In this document: piece by piece, positions 52,868-64,000 of the stretch
Layout of the letters: each line of letters begins with the position of its first letter
Position numbering within the stretch: the stretch's first letter is position 1
NCBI GenBank assembly: GCA_013368325.1
Contig: JAACJK010000165.1
Coordinates: forward strand, 806,001 to 870,000
Length of the DNA stretch: 64,000 nt
Reading direction: 5' to 3'
Source: Ephemerocybe angulata
Lineage: Eukaryota > Basidiomycota > Agaricomycetes > Agaricales > Psathyrellaceae
Translations under genes and position numbers: made by a program
Notes under the pieces: generated by a model
Told to the model about the DNA's origin: nothing
The model's database searches: none
Seen by the model: the letters and a program-made list of their open reading frames with translations, nothing else

Positions 52868-55745
52868 TTACTCAACGGCAATAAACCGGCCCTTCTTGTT
52901 CTGAGATGATGTCTCCCCATCGCCCAGCCCATCTAGGCTTCTCTTCATCTTGCCTCCATTGGACTGCAACCCGCCCTGCTCATACACCTCAGGTGACGAT
53001 AGCCCAGAGGTCGGTGCGGCCCCCTCGTCCATCCCATCTATCAGGCTTCCCCCGTTTGCAAGGTCTTCGAGAATCTTGTTGAGTTGATCCTCGCTCAAGC
53101 CCATAACGGCGAGTGGGTTGTTATGTTCTCCATCCAGCTGGCCCCGGGAGGAAGGACGACTGCTGGGTGAAGAAACGCCACCCTTGGGTTCTATCGACAG
53201 CTCCCGAATAGCATTGGCGCCTGAAGACGAGGCTCCGAGTCTTTCTTTGCTCGACGCCACGTGTATAGCGGGTTTTTCAGCATTAAGGTTGGGAAGCGGA
53301 AGGATCACTGGACCCGGAGGAAGGGCAACGTTGATTGGGAATCCCAGCATGGCCTTCATGTGAACCAAATGTTTCTCTAGGACGTCCAGTAGCCCTTTTT
53401 TAGAGAACGGTTTGGCCAGAACATCGTTCATCCCTGATGTAGCACATATTTCAAATCAGAGAGGCCTTCAATGCGCAGGGTAGGAGGGGAGGAAGATATA
53501 CGCACCAGAGGAATAGTAAAGCATGATATCATTCGGCCTCGTATTACTCGTCATCGCAATTATTGGGGTTACTCCATTAGACTTTCGAATTAGAGTCGTC
53601 GCAGTGACACCATCCATCCTTGGCATCACAATATCCTGTATTCCAGTAAAAAACAATTAGCCCTTCCGTTTCGTAACTCATCGCCAACATTATGCCCAGA
53701 CAACGCACCATCAGCACCAGATCGTAGCGATTCGCACTCATCTTCATGACAGCACTCGCCCCATCCACGGCGACATCCGTTGTGCAGCCATACAGTTGTA
53801 GGAACTTGCTCGCAAGCTTCCTTGTAATTGCATCATCATCCACAAGCAATACTTTTGGCTGTACAGCCCACTCCGGTAGTTCAGGCTGCATCCTCCGCGT
53901 CCTAAAGGGGATTCTGGGACCGCCTCCGGCCTCCATCGATACCTCTTCCGTGCTTCCTCTTCGTAACACAGGCGGCTCTGTTCCAATGACCTCCGATAGG
54001 GAAGCAATATTTGGAGGAGTTGTAGGAGGCCCGGCGTGTGAGGCCACCGGCTCCCCATCTGGACCCACCACGTTGATTGAAGGCTTCACAATCTCCTCCT
54101 CCTCATCCAGCAATCCAGCACCATTAGACGAATGCTCATAAAGCACCGCCTGATCATTGACCTTGATGTCTCTGGCCTCTTGGAAGGTCTCGAGCTATAT
54201 TGTTTGACGCGTCAAGTCTCATAGCAACTCGTTAGGAGAAATGGGACTCACAACAGCTGGACCAATTTGTGAGGAAAGAGAGGAAAGTACTTCCGATAGC
54301 TGAGGTCTTCCCTGCGGCTCCCTATTCCAGCACCCCTCTATACACGTCGTCCAGAATGTCTCGGTAAGGCCCCAGTCCGTGAACGGTTTGCTGCCTGGTA
54401 ACGGTTTCGATGGCTGTTTCCCGGAAAGCACGAAAGAGATGACAGTATACTCCTTTTGAACTTCATAAAACGGAATCTGGCCAGTAAAGATCTGATGTTT
54501 CCCCAGATCAGTTAAACACACTACCATGTCGACGCTACGGAGGACAATTATCACATACCTCATAGAATACGCATCCAAGAGAGTAGATATCAGTCAGCTT
54601 GGTCGATTTCGCGTCTTCCATTTCCGGGTTAAATAGCTCGGGAGCCTGCCAGCGAACTGTACCTCCTTGAGAGACAGCGGTAGTAGATGCCGTCCATCTC
54701 AGTATCTCGCTTTGAACAATGAAAGAAAGACCGAAATCCGCGACACGGGCACGTCCAGCACTGTCAACAAGGATGTTAACCTAAGCAGGATCAGTATTGC
54801 TCGAGCTGGCGATCGGCCTGGAGATGTTGCAGAACACTCACACCCTTCAAATCTCCGTGAATGATATCCTGTTTGTGTAGATAAGCGAGTCCTTCACAAA
54901 CGTCCCGAGCCTGAACGTACAGTTAGAGCGTATTCGAACAAGATAATGCTCCCTTACAAGCGCATATCTACCAGGCGTAGGGCACCGGGCCAGATAGTCT
55001 CCGATGTTTCCATTTTCCATCCAAGGTGAAATCAGTGCTATCCTCCCAGCTTCGTCGCCTGGAAGCCGATGAATTCCCTGGAATGGTAAGACGTTGTCAT
55101 GCCTCATATGGTTCCAGAGCAGCGCCTCTCTCGTGAAAGCCTAGGAGGAGGACGTCAGTGTTGAATGCTCATTGCTGAAGGAGAGTTCCAAGAAGCAACG
55201 CACCTTCAGCAGTTTGTTGATATCGCCCCTTTGGTAGACTTTCAGAACTTTCACGCAGACAGATTGGCCGCGGAAACTGCCCTTCCATATCTCGCCAAAG
55301 TGACCTGCTGTAATAGCATGGGCGCCTTCCCGCGTGACACCCTCTAAAAGGACGGAGCGCGGGTATAGACTCGAGAGCTTGGCGAGGCGTAGGAGGAGGC
55401 AGAGGATGCGAAGATGCTGGTTCCAATTTCCCTGGTGTCGTGGAGCAGACTCAGAGTCTAGAATCTGAGCGCACATGCGTCAGCCAGGATCCATGGATAA
55501 TAGAACAGCCATGGGCTTCTCACCGCCTGAAGTGCGTCTAAGACAGCCTGCGCTTGGTCTCCCTCAAGTCGTGTCAGCGCCCTCGAAGCTGTATGGTTTA
55601 ACGAGATATCAAGGAATATCTGTGTGAGGTCCGCTGCTTTCGGCGTCGATTCAAAGGGAGAAGGCCAAAGCGCAGTCAATATCGGGCTTGAGTCGCGAAC
55701 ACAGTTTAGCGCCGATTCTAGCGACGATCCATAGTTGTTGTCCAT
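52868..55745 (-). CDS. TKL protein kinase fused to a Skn7-type receiver domain
   Basis: Nine exons: 55524-55745, 55204-55464, 54958-55140, 54842-54910, 54559-54780, 54252-54491, 53709-54194, 53506-53635 and 52868-53433. All are in phase and give 792 aa. Residues 1-120 are a helical N-terminal part common in agaricomycete TKL kinases. The kinase (about 120-400) has GHFG 128-131, K146, E166, HGDLKG with D242, DFG 260-262 and APE 291-293, so all key residues are present. The receiver (513 to about 630) has DDD 518-520, phospho-acceptor D562, T590 and K612. The tail to residue 792 matches the Skn7 tail to its last residues (RFIAVE versus RFEVIE). A 57-nt intron (54195-54251) joins the two parts; unspliced, the kinase would end inside it. 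Confidence 0.85.
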
Positions 55746-56461
55746 TGATGGTGGGAGGGTCTAGGCGGATGAAGGCGGAAGGGAAGCAGTACTTGTAGCC
55801 TTAACAAGGGTTGATGACGTGCCAGGCACTGGAATCGGTGGAGTGCGGAGAACCGCTTTCGATCCTTCGAATAGATAAACCTTCTGCCTCGTCTGGGCCT
55901 CGTGTACCTGTTTCGTCACATGAGGACGATGATTTAGCGCCCATTATCGGACTGTCCACGGTGGTCTGGAAAATGGGTCACCTTACGCGGTGGTCTGGGG
56001 AAGCCTTGCAGCCAGAACTCTGGCCTGGGTTCCGTACGGGCATTGACACCGAAAGAGCTGTGAAGCTGCGCAGATGATGACGAGCGCCTAATAATCAGAA
56101 GAAGGCAATAACAATGAGCGCGAATTGATCAGCACTGTAGTTGAACTTGGAATAATCCACCTCAAGGACACACGCAGGTAGGTATATATGATTGAGCCGT
56201 GATATCTATCCTAGTGGGAATCATGTAGTATAAGTAGGGTGGTAGGTACCTAGTACTGTGGGAGGTGCATAGTGTACACGTCCGTCTAGGAATCTTGTGA
56301 TACTTGTAAGCGTCCATCGATTTGACATCTTGAAACGAGAAACGGAAGATAGAGTCGAACTTTTCAAACAAAAGAGAAGACAAAGGACGAGAAACAGAAA
56401 ACAGGGATGTTAGCATCGGAAGGTAAAAGAAGAGAAACAGACAAAAACGACGAAAGAACCA
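55746..56461. promoter_or_regulatory. Spacer between Skn7 3' end and the kinase-receiver gene
   Basis: 716 bp hold the Skn7 3' UTR (right part) and the promoter of the kinase-receiver gene (left part). I see no other gene. Both genes run leftwards, so this is a tandem head-to-tail arrangement. Confidence 0.5.
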
Positions 56462-59332
56462 CTACTCGATAACCTCAAACCGGCTTTTCTTCCCCTGCGG
56501 TGCATCGAGTCCACCATCCAACTCGCCAATCTCCTCATAACTCCTCTTCATCGCACCGCCCATCCCCATCCCGTATCCTCCCGGAGACGACGCACCCGAC
56601 GTCGACGCCGTCCCCATCTCCAGGCCACCCATGAAGCTCTCCCCATTCATAAGATTGGTGACCATCAGGGTATACTGCTCATCCGTGAGCCCCATCCCCG
56701 CAAGCGGGTTGATACGCGCTTCGTCCCCCTGGTCCGGCCCCATCGAGAAGAACGCATTCATATTGAAGGGCGATGGCGCATTCAGCGCCCCATCGGTGTT
56801 GTTACCACCGTCGTTTTCCGCGCGATTGCCGCTGGTGCTGGGTCCAGCAGAAGAGGGCCCGGGGAGGGCGAGCTGCGTGCTGCTGCTCGAAGCGTTTTGG
56901 GTGAGTGCCTGCTCAAAGTTCTGGTCCGAGAGCGGAGGGATACCGGGCCCGCGCGCGATGCTACGCGACATCTGCTGGATTGTCTTCAGATGATTCAGGT
57001 GCTTCTCGAGCATGTCGAACAGGCCTTGTTTTGAGAACGGCTTAGGCAGGATGTCGTTCATACCTGCGCGTGAAGGGGTGGCGTTCAGCGTCTATCTACT
57101 GGAGATGGTGGGGGAGAGTCTAGGTACGTACCGGATGAGTAGTACGTCATGATCTCGTTCGGCTTCGAGTTGCTCGTCATCGAGATAATCGGCGTGCCCT
57201 GGTCAAACTTGCGAATCATCGACGTCGCACTCACACCATCCAACTTGGGCATCACAATATCCTGTACACACACCGTCAGCCACATCCCTCCAAACCACCG
57301 AGTCCATACGCACCATCAACACCAAATCATACTGCTCCAAATTCATCTTCGTCACCGCACTGACCCCATCCACCGCAACATCCGTCGTGCACCCGAACAC
57401 CTGCAAAAACTTGCTCCCAAGTTTCCTGCTAATCGCATCGTCATCCACAAGCAACACCTTCGGCGGCACCGCCCACCCAGGCACGAACGTCGACCTCCTC
57501 ACCCTCAACTTCTTCGACCCTCCCTCCGCCGCACTCACCAGCACACCCGCCGCAGGCCCCTTCCCCTTCCCCTTCGCCATCGCACTCGGCCCCGCCCCCG
57601 CCTTACCAGGCGGCGACGCCACCCTCATCGGCGAGCCCGGCGCAGGACTCGCCCCGCGCGGCGACACAGGCGGCGGCGCCTGCACCGCAACCGGCACCCC
57701 ATTCTCATCCGTCGTATTAATCGACGGCCTCACAACCTCCTCCTCCTCATCGTCCTCCGACCCGCCCCCTCCCGCCGTAGCCTCAAACACCCCCTGCTGC
57801 CCGGGCCGCTCAGGGCCGTACACGGTCCTCCGCTCCCCCTGCTGCTGCTGCTGCTCTCCCTGTTGGGGCGGCAGCACCAAGCTCGCCGGATCGAAGTTCC
57901 AATCACCCTGCCCAGTCCCACCAAGCTCGCCCATCCCCGCCTCATCCCCAGAATACCCTCCCTGCTGGCGCGGCATCAGGTGGCCCACGGTATACACCTG
58001 CAGCCCCTCATGCATCGACGCCGCCTCATGATTCCCATCCACAAACAAGAACCCCCCTCCCGCTCCACCCTGCTCCATCCCAAAGCTCGGCGGGAGCATC
58101 GACAGCGCATTCCCCCCATACACACCCGACCCCTGCTCCGCCCTCGCCCCATCCCCCGCTCTCCGCCCCTGCGAATCATACTCCATCCCTCCCGAAGCCG
58201 GCGGCGGCGGGACAAACCACCCCTGCTGCTGCTGCTGCCCAGCCCCACTCTGCTGTTGCTCCTGCGCCTGCCCTCCCGCACTCCACCCATACCCCTGCTG
58301 CTGCTGCGCCAGCCCACCCTGCCCCGCCGCCGCCCTCCGACTCAACTCGCTCATCTGCATCAACGTCGCCCTTCCCACCTCCCCACCCCCAATCCCCAGC
58401 CCAATCTTCTGCGCCGCATGGCTCGGCAGAAATGGATTCGGGTCCGCCCCCGCCATCGACGACAACAGCGGCAAAAGGAGCCCATTCGCGCTCGCCCCAC
58501 CATTATTATGCTGCTGCTGAGCACCACTACCACTTCCCCCGCCCAAATGCAAACTTGAAGGAAGCCTCAAGTTCGGCACGTTCCCCTCCCTTCCATACCG
58601 CCCCATCCCCGCGGGACTCGGCGCATTACTCGTATCCCCACTCGTACTCGTCCCCTCCTCCGTGCCTCCCTCCCTCCCCTCCCCACCACCCTCCCCACCC
58701 CCCTCGTCCGCGGCGCCCCTCCCGCCCCGCCCCTCCCTATCCCTATCCCTCTCGCGCTCCCTCTCCCTCGCATCCCTCTCCCGCGCCAACATCTCCCGCT
58801 CCCTCTCCCTCTCCTTCTGCTGCACGTGCAGCTGCAGCTGCGCCTGCCCCGCGCTCAGCTGCTGCTGGTGCACCTGCGCCTGCGCCTGCACCTGCGCCGC
58901 GATATGCGCGAGCGAGGGCCCGCCTGGGGTGCCGCCGCTCAGGAGCCCCGGGAGCGGGAGGGGCGAGCCTGTGGATAGGCTTTGTTGTTGCTGTTGCTGT
59001 TGGTGCCGGAGCTTCCCTGTAGGTGCATAGAGCGCATCGTGCGACCGTCGTGGAGGGTGGTAGTAGGCGCAGCGTTCGCCGTTTGGGAGGACGATGGTAG
59101 GCGCAGCGTTCGGGAGGGGGAGGAGGAGGTAGCGGATAAGCCAAACCAAGCCGACGAGCACATAGACCGAGCGAGAACACGTCCAGCGCACACACCCAGA
59201 CAACCCCAGATCCAATCCAATCCAATTCGATCCCAGTTCGATAGAGGGTCGACGCAGGTCCAGGCAAGGAACGAACAATTCACCCAAACGCAGTTCGCCA
59301 TCGTCCCATTCAAGACCGCACGGTTGATCCAC
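56462..59332 (-). CDS. SKN7: Skn7/Prr1 response regulator, receiver half
   Basis: Exons 57314 to at most 59332, 57132-57261 and 56462-57063. The large exon is open to 59332, but sequence like the Skn7 family starts only near 59000, so the true left splice site is unknown. In order: a Gln-rich and RE/RD-repeat region, then NPFLPSHAAQKIGLG and ATLMQMSELSRRA (both typical of agaricomycete Skn7 between the coiled coil and receiver), LQVYTVGHL, FVPGWAVPPKVLLVDDD, the phospho-acceptor in DIVMPKLDG, MTSN, and LPKPF with the conserved Lys. Skn7 is the nuclear output of the Sln1-Ypd1 phosphorelay in oxidative and osmotic stress. The introns after VLM and after YYSSG are at the same places as in the kinase-receiver gene. 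Confidence 0.85.
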
Positions 59333-60310
59333 ATTGGAGTAAACAGACGTTCCAGACCGAACGCACGATCAAAGGTTCACCATACAATTCATCCAAAGAT
59401 TCCAAAGATTCCAAAGATTCGTTCATCCATCCATTCGTTGGCGAGATGGAAAGGAGCACATAAAAGAGAGAAATTTCGTCAGTACACGTCCTCCATTCAT
59501 TCAGACAAAGGATAAGGATAGAATAAGACAGAATAAGCAAAACAGGAAACAAGGGAAAGGGAAGAACAAGGTGGGTTGAATGAAGCTTTCTTTTGCGCCC
59601 AACGTGCCTCACTCATGAGGCGGGGCAGGAGGCAGGAGGCAGAGGGTGGGGTGGTGGTTAGACGCCCGTGCGGATAAGCGCCCGCCCGCCCACCGCCCTC
59701 TCCGAACGAACACAACGAACGATCGAACGCCCGAACGAGAAAGAAAGAAAAAAGAAAATAAAGCGATGCAGGTAGGTAGACGAAAAGTCAAGTGGGGAGG
59801 GAATGGCACGAACGAACGAACGAGCGAGCGACCACGAGTAACCTACAAACAGCAACCCAAAAACGAGAAAGCCAGAACGAACGACAAAAACGCTATGTAC
59901 AGTAGGTAAGATAGAGGGCACGGAAAGTATAGGTAAGACGAGTCCGGGCCTGGACTCGTCGACGTTGGGCCGTGGTGCTCCGCGATCGTTCGATTCTTCT
60001 TCGCCTCGTCTCGCCTCGTCTCGTCCCCTCCAGGTCCCTGCTTCCCTCCTTCCCCCACGACACCCTCCCTCCACCTCCACCCCACCCACAAAAAGAATGA
60101 AAGAACAAAACAAAGATATTCAAAAAACAAGAAAAAAGAAAGACTAAAAATACACATAAAGAAATCAACTAAAGGGGTATAATCTATCACAAAAAATCGA
60201 CTACACAAACCTACTATACAAATTGTAACAGAACCTTCACCATCTTCTCTCCTCTTCTCCTGTTATCGAACCACGTTTTCAGAACCACCAACTCATCGAA
60301 GAAGCAGAAT

Positions 60311-60446
60311 CAAAACCAAAGTCGAAACCAAAGTCGAAACCAAAGTCGCAACCAAAGTCGAAACCAAAGTCGCAACCAAAGTCACAACCAAAGTCACAAC
60401 CAAAGTCGCAACCATAATCAAAATCAAAGTCGAAATCAAAGTCGAA
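60311..60446. repeat. 12-bp tandem repeat (AACCAAAGTCGA-type)
   Basis: About 11 copies of a 12-bp unit, (A/C)AACCAAAGTC(G/A), with single-base variation and a slightly different last few units. In the minus strand it would read Asp-Phe-Gly/Cys repeats, but the flanks look non-coding. Confidence 0.85.
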
Positions 60447-60488
60447 AATCGAAAGAAAGAAAGAAGAACTCAAAACCTCCCCCTCTCC

Positions 60489-60930
60489 CTAACCCTCCTC
60501 TCCAACTCCCTCGCCGCCGCCTCCCCAAACCCCCCTTCCCGCTCCCCCACCCCATACTCCACCGGCGTCAGCGGCCCCAACACACTCGCCCCCGACCCCG
60601 GCGAATACCGATACACATGCCCCAATCCCCCTGCCCCCAGTCCCCTCCTCCGAGTCCGAGTCCTTCAAGTCCGCTTCGGAAAGCGGAGGTAGTAGATGAA
60701 GCAAGGGAAGTAAGAGGCGCCGAACTCGGACTACTCGACAACGCAGAGGACAGCTGCGCGAGTTGGGCGAGGTGCGCGAGTTGTTGCTGTTGCCGACTTT
60801 GCTCCTGCTGCTGTTGCTGCTGGCTCTGCTGTTGGGTCTGATGTTGGGTCTGTTGGTTCGGATTCTGGTTCTGAGACGAGGACGACGGGGTTCCTGAGGC
60901 GTTGGCGTTTTCTGTTTCGTAGAAAGACGA
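60489..60930 (-). other. Possible Gln-rich coding block, frame unclear
   Basis: On the minus strand one frame reads SYETENANASGTPSSSS, then a Gln-rich run and LAHLAQLAQLSSALSSS, down to GLGLGGGDWGQGDWG. A second frame then reads VYRYSPGSGASVLGPL and ELERRVRERG to a stop. The two are separated by one base in a G run. It may be a lost middle exon of Skn7 with a frameshift or error, or the 3' end of a separate reading frame. Confidence 0.35.
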
Positions 60931-61757
60931 TGCGTGCGTGCGTCGAATTGAATATAAATGAAGGAATGGTGGTAAGTGATGAGTTTGAAAGGTGTAATCA
61001 ATGCGAAGGGGGGTTCGAGGGGTCCAAGCGCGGGTACGATGCGATGCGCGGTGCGGTGCGAGGACGGGTGGGTGCGGTGCGGTGCATGCCTGTACCCGAA
61101 CGCGGGTACGGACGATGGTGCGGTGCAGCGTGTGGTTTTTGGGTGCGATGCGGTGCGGGTGGGGAGTGCGGGGCGATGCGAAGGGGTGCTTGACGTGCTC
61201 GAGGCGAACGTCTTTTCGAGGAGGTTACGATGACGATGACGGACGGACGGAGGAACGGAGTGCGAGTAGATTCCGCTTCGGATTGAAGGAACGACGACGC
61301 GGTGGTCAAAAACGGAAAATTCAAGAACAAAAAGATCGGAGAACGAAGAACGAGCGAAGAACGAAGAAGCAAGAAGGGGCGGCCAACTCCCTCTGCTCCT
61401 CCAGAATCAACTAAAAAATCAAACGTAAAACAAAAATAACATAAGAATATAGAGAAAATACACTACGAAAACCAAATCCAAACCACGTCCAAAAAAGTAG
61501 AAAGTAAACGCGCGAAAGAGAAGATCAGAAATCGAATGCGCACCCCGACGATTAAACGTCGAAGCAATAGAAAAAAGGAAGGAAGAAGGAAGAGGGCGTT
61601 CGCGGGTCGGTCGGTCGGTCACTCTGCTCGTCTCCTCTTCGTCTCTCCTCTCCTCCTCTCCTCATTGCCTCGCCACATTCGCCTCGCCACTTCGCCTCTC
61701 TCGTCAGGCTTCCACACAGGTAGTGAGGGTGGTAGTTGGAGAGCAGCTGGTGCGCGC

Positions 61758-63654
61758 TCAATACGACACATACCCACTCGCACCCTGATACACAGGCGCA
61801 AGCTTATACTGCCCCGCGCGCGCCCCACCCCCATCTACGTCCATCGCATCGCGTCCGTACCCCTCCCCCGCACCCGCACCCGCACCCCCCGCGTTCCCAG
61901 ACCCCGAAGTAGAAGAAAGTGCAGATAAGGAACCAGAATGGGTCGAACCAGAAAGTCCCGAAAGACCAGACGAAGAAAGAATCGTAGCAGACGAAGAAGA
62001 AACACCAGAAGAAGTAGAAGAATTAGACAACGACTTACCACTCTCACTCCCCAAAAAATAAGCAATCAAATTCTGCATAACCCCATCCTGCTGCGCCATC
62101 CCCCTCTGAAACCCGACCATCTCCACCAAAACATTCTCATAACTCCTCTCCAGGCTCCTCAGCCGCCCCCTCAAATCTTCGCCTTCGTCCCTTAGTCTCC
62201 TCACCTCATGCTGCAACTCTACAGTCGCGTTGGGGTTTTGGGGGTGTGGGTATGGGTATGCAGAGGAAGAGGAGGTGAGAGTGGTGGGGGAAGTGGAGGA
62301 ATTGGGAGGCAGAGAGGGGAGAGAGGAGGAGGCGGACTTGCGCTGGGCGGGGACTTTGCGTTTTATGTTTTCGAGGGCGTCGCGTCTGTCGGCGTGGAAG
62401 TCGGGGTGGCGGAACGTCCAGGACTGTGGGGAGGGTTAGTATGGTGTGACGACGACGAAGGATGAGGGGTGTGTGATGGATGGATGTGGGGGTGAGGAGA
62501 TGACGACGACGAAGGGGTAAGGACGGGGACGGGGGTGGGAACAGTGTGAAGATGGGGAAGAAGGACGTGGGATGAGGAAGGATGAGGGCGATGAAAGAGT
62601 GAGGAGGACGATGAAGGGAAGAGGAAGGGAAGAGGAACATGAGGATGAACATGAGGAGGGAGGAAGAGGGAAGAAGAGAGAAAGACCGACGCACGTGTTC
62701 CCCAAACTGGTTATCATCCGTGTTCTTGACCTTATGAAAGTCGTACTTGTTGAGCTGCCGCACGAAGCTGGCAAAGTTGGAGTGCTTGAACATTCTTGGG
62801 AGGATGCTCTTCGTGAACTCGTTCATGTCCTACATAATAACCCCAATCAGCGTTGGTTCGATTACCGACGACGACGACGGCGACGATGGGTAGGGAGGAA
62901 CGCACCTTTACGACGAAACAGTCGCCTTGCGGTCCCCACGACACGACGCTCTGGAACGTCGGGTCCTCCAACATCCTACGACAACATTCATAGATCGTAA
63001 GCATACAACCAACGATGAGAGCAGAAAAACGATGGACACGCACTTGTACAACTTCTTAACAAAATCGCTCGTCGACGGCATCGGATCGTCATGGTGCTGC
63101 GCACTCGACCCCGCAACGCCCTCCTTACTATCCCTCGCACTCATCGCGTTACTACTATCCACTCTCTCGCGCTTAATCACGCTCGCGGGCACGATGTTCT
63201 GGTACGGTTGGGCTGCGCTTTTACTCGCTCTCGTAGTCCTCTTGCTCGCACCCGATGCTGGTTGTGGGGCGGCGGTGGTGGTGGTGGTGGGTGAAGGTGC
63301 AGTAGGTGCCACAGGGTGCGGATGCACGGGTGGGAGGGGTGGGAGAGGTTGGAGCGAGGGAGGGTGGGTGTGTGGGTAGAGGTGCTGCTGTTGCTGGTGG
63401 TGATGGTAGTGGTCGGGTGATGAGCCTGGCGCGGCCAGCTGATAGTCGCTTCTTCCGGACGTAATCGGTGTATTCGCGATCGAGTATCCCCCAACACTAT
63501 ACTGGTGCTGCAGTTGTTGCTGGTGGTGAACCTGTTGTTGTTGGACTTGAGCTTGGACTTGAGCTTGGACTTGCTGCTGCTGAGCTTGTTGTTGTTGAGC
63601 TTGCTGCTGCTGCTGGAGCTGCCGCCCGTAGTTTTGTGATGCCTGCCCCTCCAT
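61758..63654 (-). CDS. SKN7: Skn7/Prr1 response regulator, HSF DNA-binding and coiled-coil half
   Basis: Exons 63044-63654, 62906-62975, 62695-62829 and 61758-62423, all in phase, give 493 aa to the TGA after GYVSY. A Gln/His-rich N terminus leads to an HSF-type domain: [57 protein letters not shown] and [14 protein letters not shown]. This is the Skn7/Prr1 subtype rather than Hsf1. A coiled coil ([19 protein letters not shown] ... [10 protein letters not shown]) follows, then a Ser/Gly/Ala-rich part. A GTATGT splice donor lies just before the stop (exon end at 61774), so splicing on to the receiver half is possible. The third intron is 271 nt, five times the local norm. An AG sits right before the ATG at 63654, hinting at a 5' UTR intron. 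Confidence 0.85.
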
Positions 63655-64000
63655 CTGCGGAAAGAGCTCGCGTTATATGTGTCGATTTTCCGACGGCGTG
63701 GTGAGAGAACGGGCGAAATCGAGACGGGGCTAGGTCGCTCCCTCGCCGGCTTTATGGGCAACTACTGATCACACTTGGGTTAGGTCCAGCAAAAAGAAGG
63801 AAGGAAGGAAGCACCACAACCCCATAACACTGCAAGTTATTAGCTGCTCACCTGGTATAGCGGAATCCGTTGGAGCTCCGAGTCCTCGACCCCAGCTATT
63901 TCTACCTTTCCTCGCGAAGCGAAGAACGAACGCGCACAAAAACGACGGACGAGCAATGCTATGTAGAGCCCAGACCGGACGGACAGAGTGACCGTGCCGC
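63655..64000. promoter_or_regulatory. Upstream region of Skn7
   Basis: The 5' leader and promoter of the minus-strand Skn7 gene. CCGCAG ends directly at the start codon, which suggests a spliced 5' leader. No other gene is visible to the window end. Confidence 0.4.

Larger units (their letters stand above)
59333..61757. other. Low-complexity DNA separating the two Skn7 halves
   Basis: About 2.4 kb. It includes AT-rich stretches, a 12-bp tandem repeat (60311-60446), a possible Gln-rich coding block on the minus strand (60489-60930) and a G-rich GGTGCGGTGC-type stretch (61030-61180). It is far longer than any intron in the window. It could be intron plus small exons of Skn7, or the end of one gene and promoter of the next. 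Confidence 0.5.

Noticed and set aside
54195..54251. Two separate genes, kinase and receiver, instead of a fusion
   Set aside because: The 57-nt interval has a good donor (GTGAGT), an acceptor (ATAG) and the right phase. A separate receiver gene would lack an ATG near its start. Kept only as the alternative to test.
57149..58558. A 469-codon open frame on the + strand
   Set aside because: It lies opposite the GC-rich Skn7 receiver-half exon and translates to an Arg/His/Pro low-complexity string; it is a composition shadow.
1..64000. CRISPR array or bacterial operon structure
   Set aside because: No regular spacer-repeat pattern; genes have spliceosomal introns, so the DNA is eukaryotic. The 12-bp repeat at 60311-60446 is a simple tandem array without spacers.

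Overview
The window looks like nuclear DNA of a filamentous basidiomycete, most likely an agaricomycete. Genes are broken by many 50-65 nt GT..AG introns. The eIF4A and Skn7 proteins are fungal. The TKL kinase with an HGDLKG catalytic loop, the F-box-like protein and the CBM1 tail are typical of that class. The transposons are fungal Ty1/copia and Ty3/gypsy elements.

Layout. 1-3060: 3' end of a transposon-like gene with a Cys-rich tail, a weak tRNA-like element, and a four-exon gene with a BED-like finger and a PHD finger. 3149-29978: a three-level retrotransposon nest. A decayed, 5'-truncated copia element on the + strand is split inside its reverse transcriptase by gypsy element G1 (6245-28492, minus strand, 1387-bp LTRs, 4-bp target duplication). 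G1 is itself split by gypsy element G2 (11127-19431, minus strand, 413-bp LTRs, 4-bp target duplication). Both gypsy elements have intact gag and pol frames. Both also carry spliced genes on the opposite strand between pol and the 3' LTR: two in G1 (one broken by G2) and one in G2. G1 shows canonical -1 slippery heptamers at its gag/protease and protease/pol junctions.

29979-52650: sparse single-copy genes. They are a dual-specificity phosphatase, eIF4A (8 exons, complete), an orphan 204-aa protein beside a pair of diverged repeats, an MFS monocarboxylate-type transporter with a 23-nt microexon, an ING-family PHD protein, an F-box-like protein, an orphan 226-aa protein and a CBM1 fragment. 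Long stretches between them hold no gene I can support.

52868-63654 (minus strand): the most interesting region. A complete 9-exon gene, in phase throughout, encodes a TKL protein kinase fused to a Skn7-type receiver domain. It lies directly downstream of the Skn7/Prr1 response regulator gene, whose 3' half (receiver and tail, with the same two intron positions) is clearly the source of the fused receiver. The Skn7 gene is also odd. Its HSF/coiled-coil half (61758-63654) and its receiver half (56462-about 59100) are separated by more than 2 kb of low-complexity DNA, with an in-frame stop after the first half. Together these genes suggest a locally rearranged multistep phosphorelay output module.
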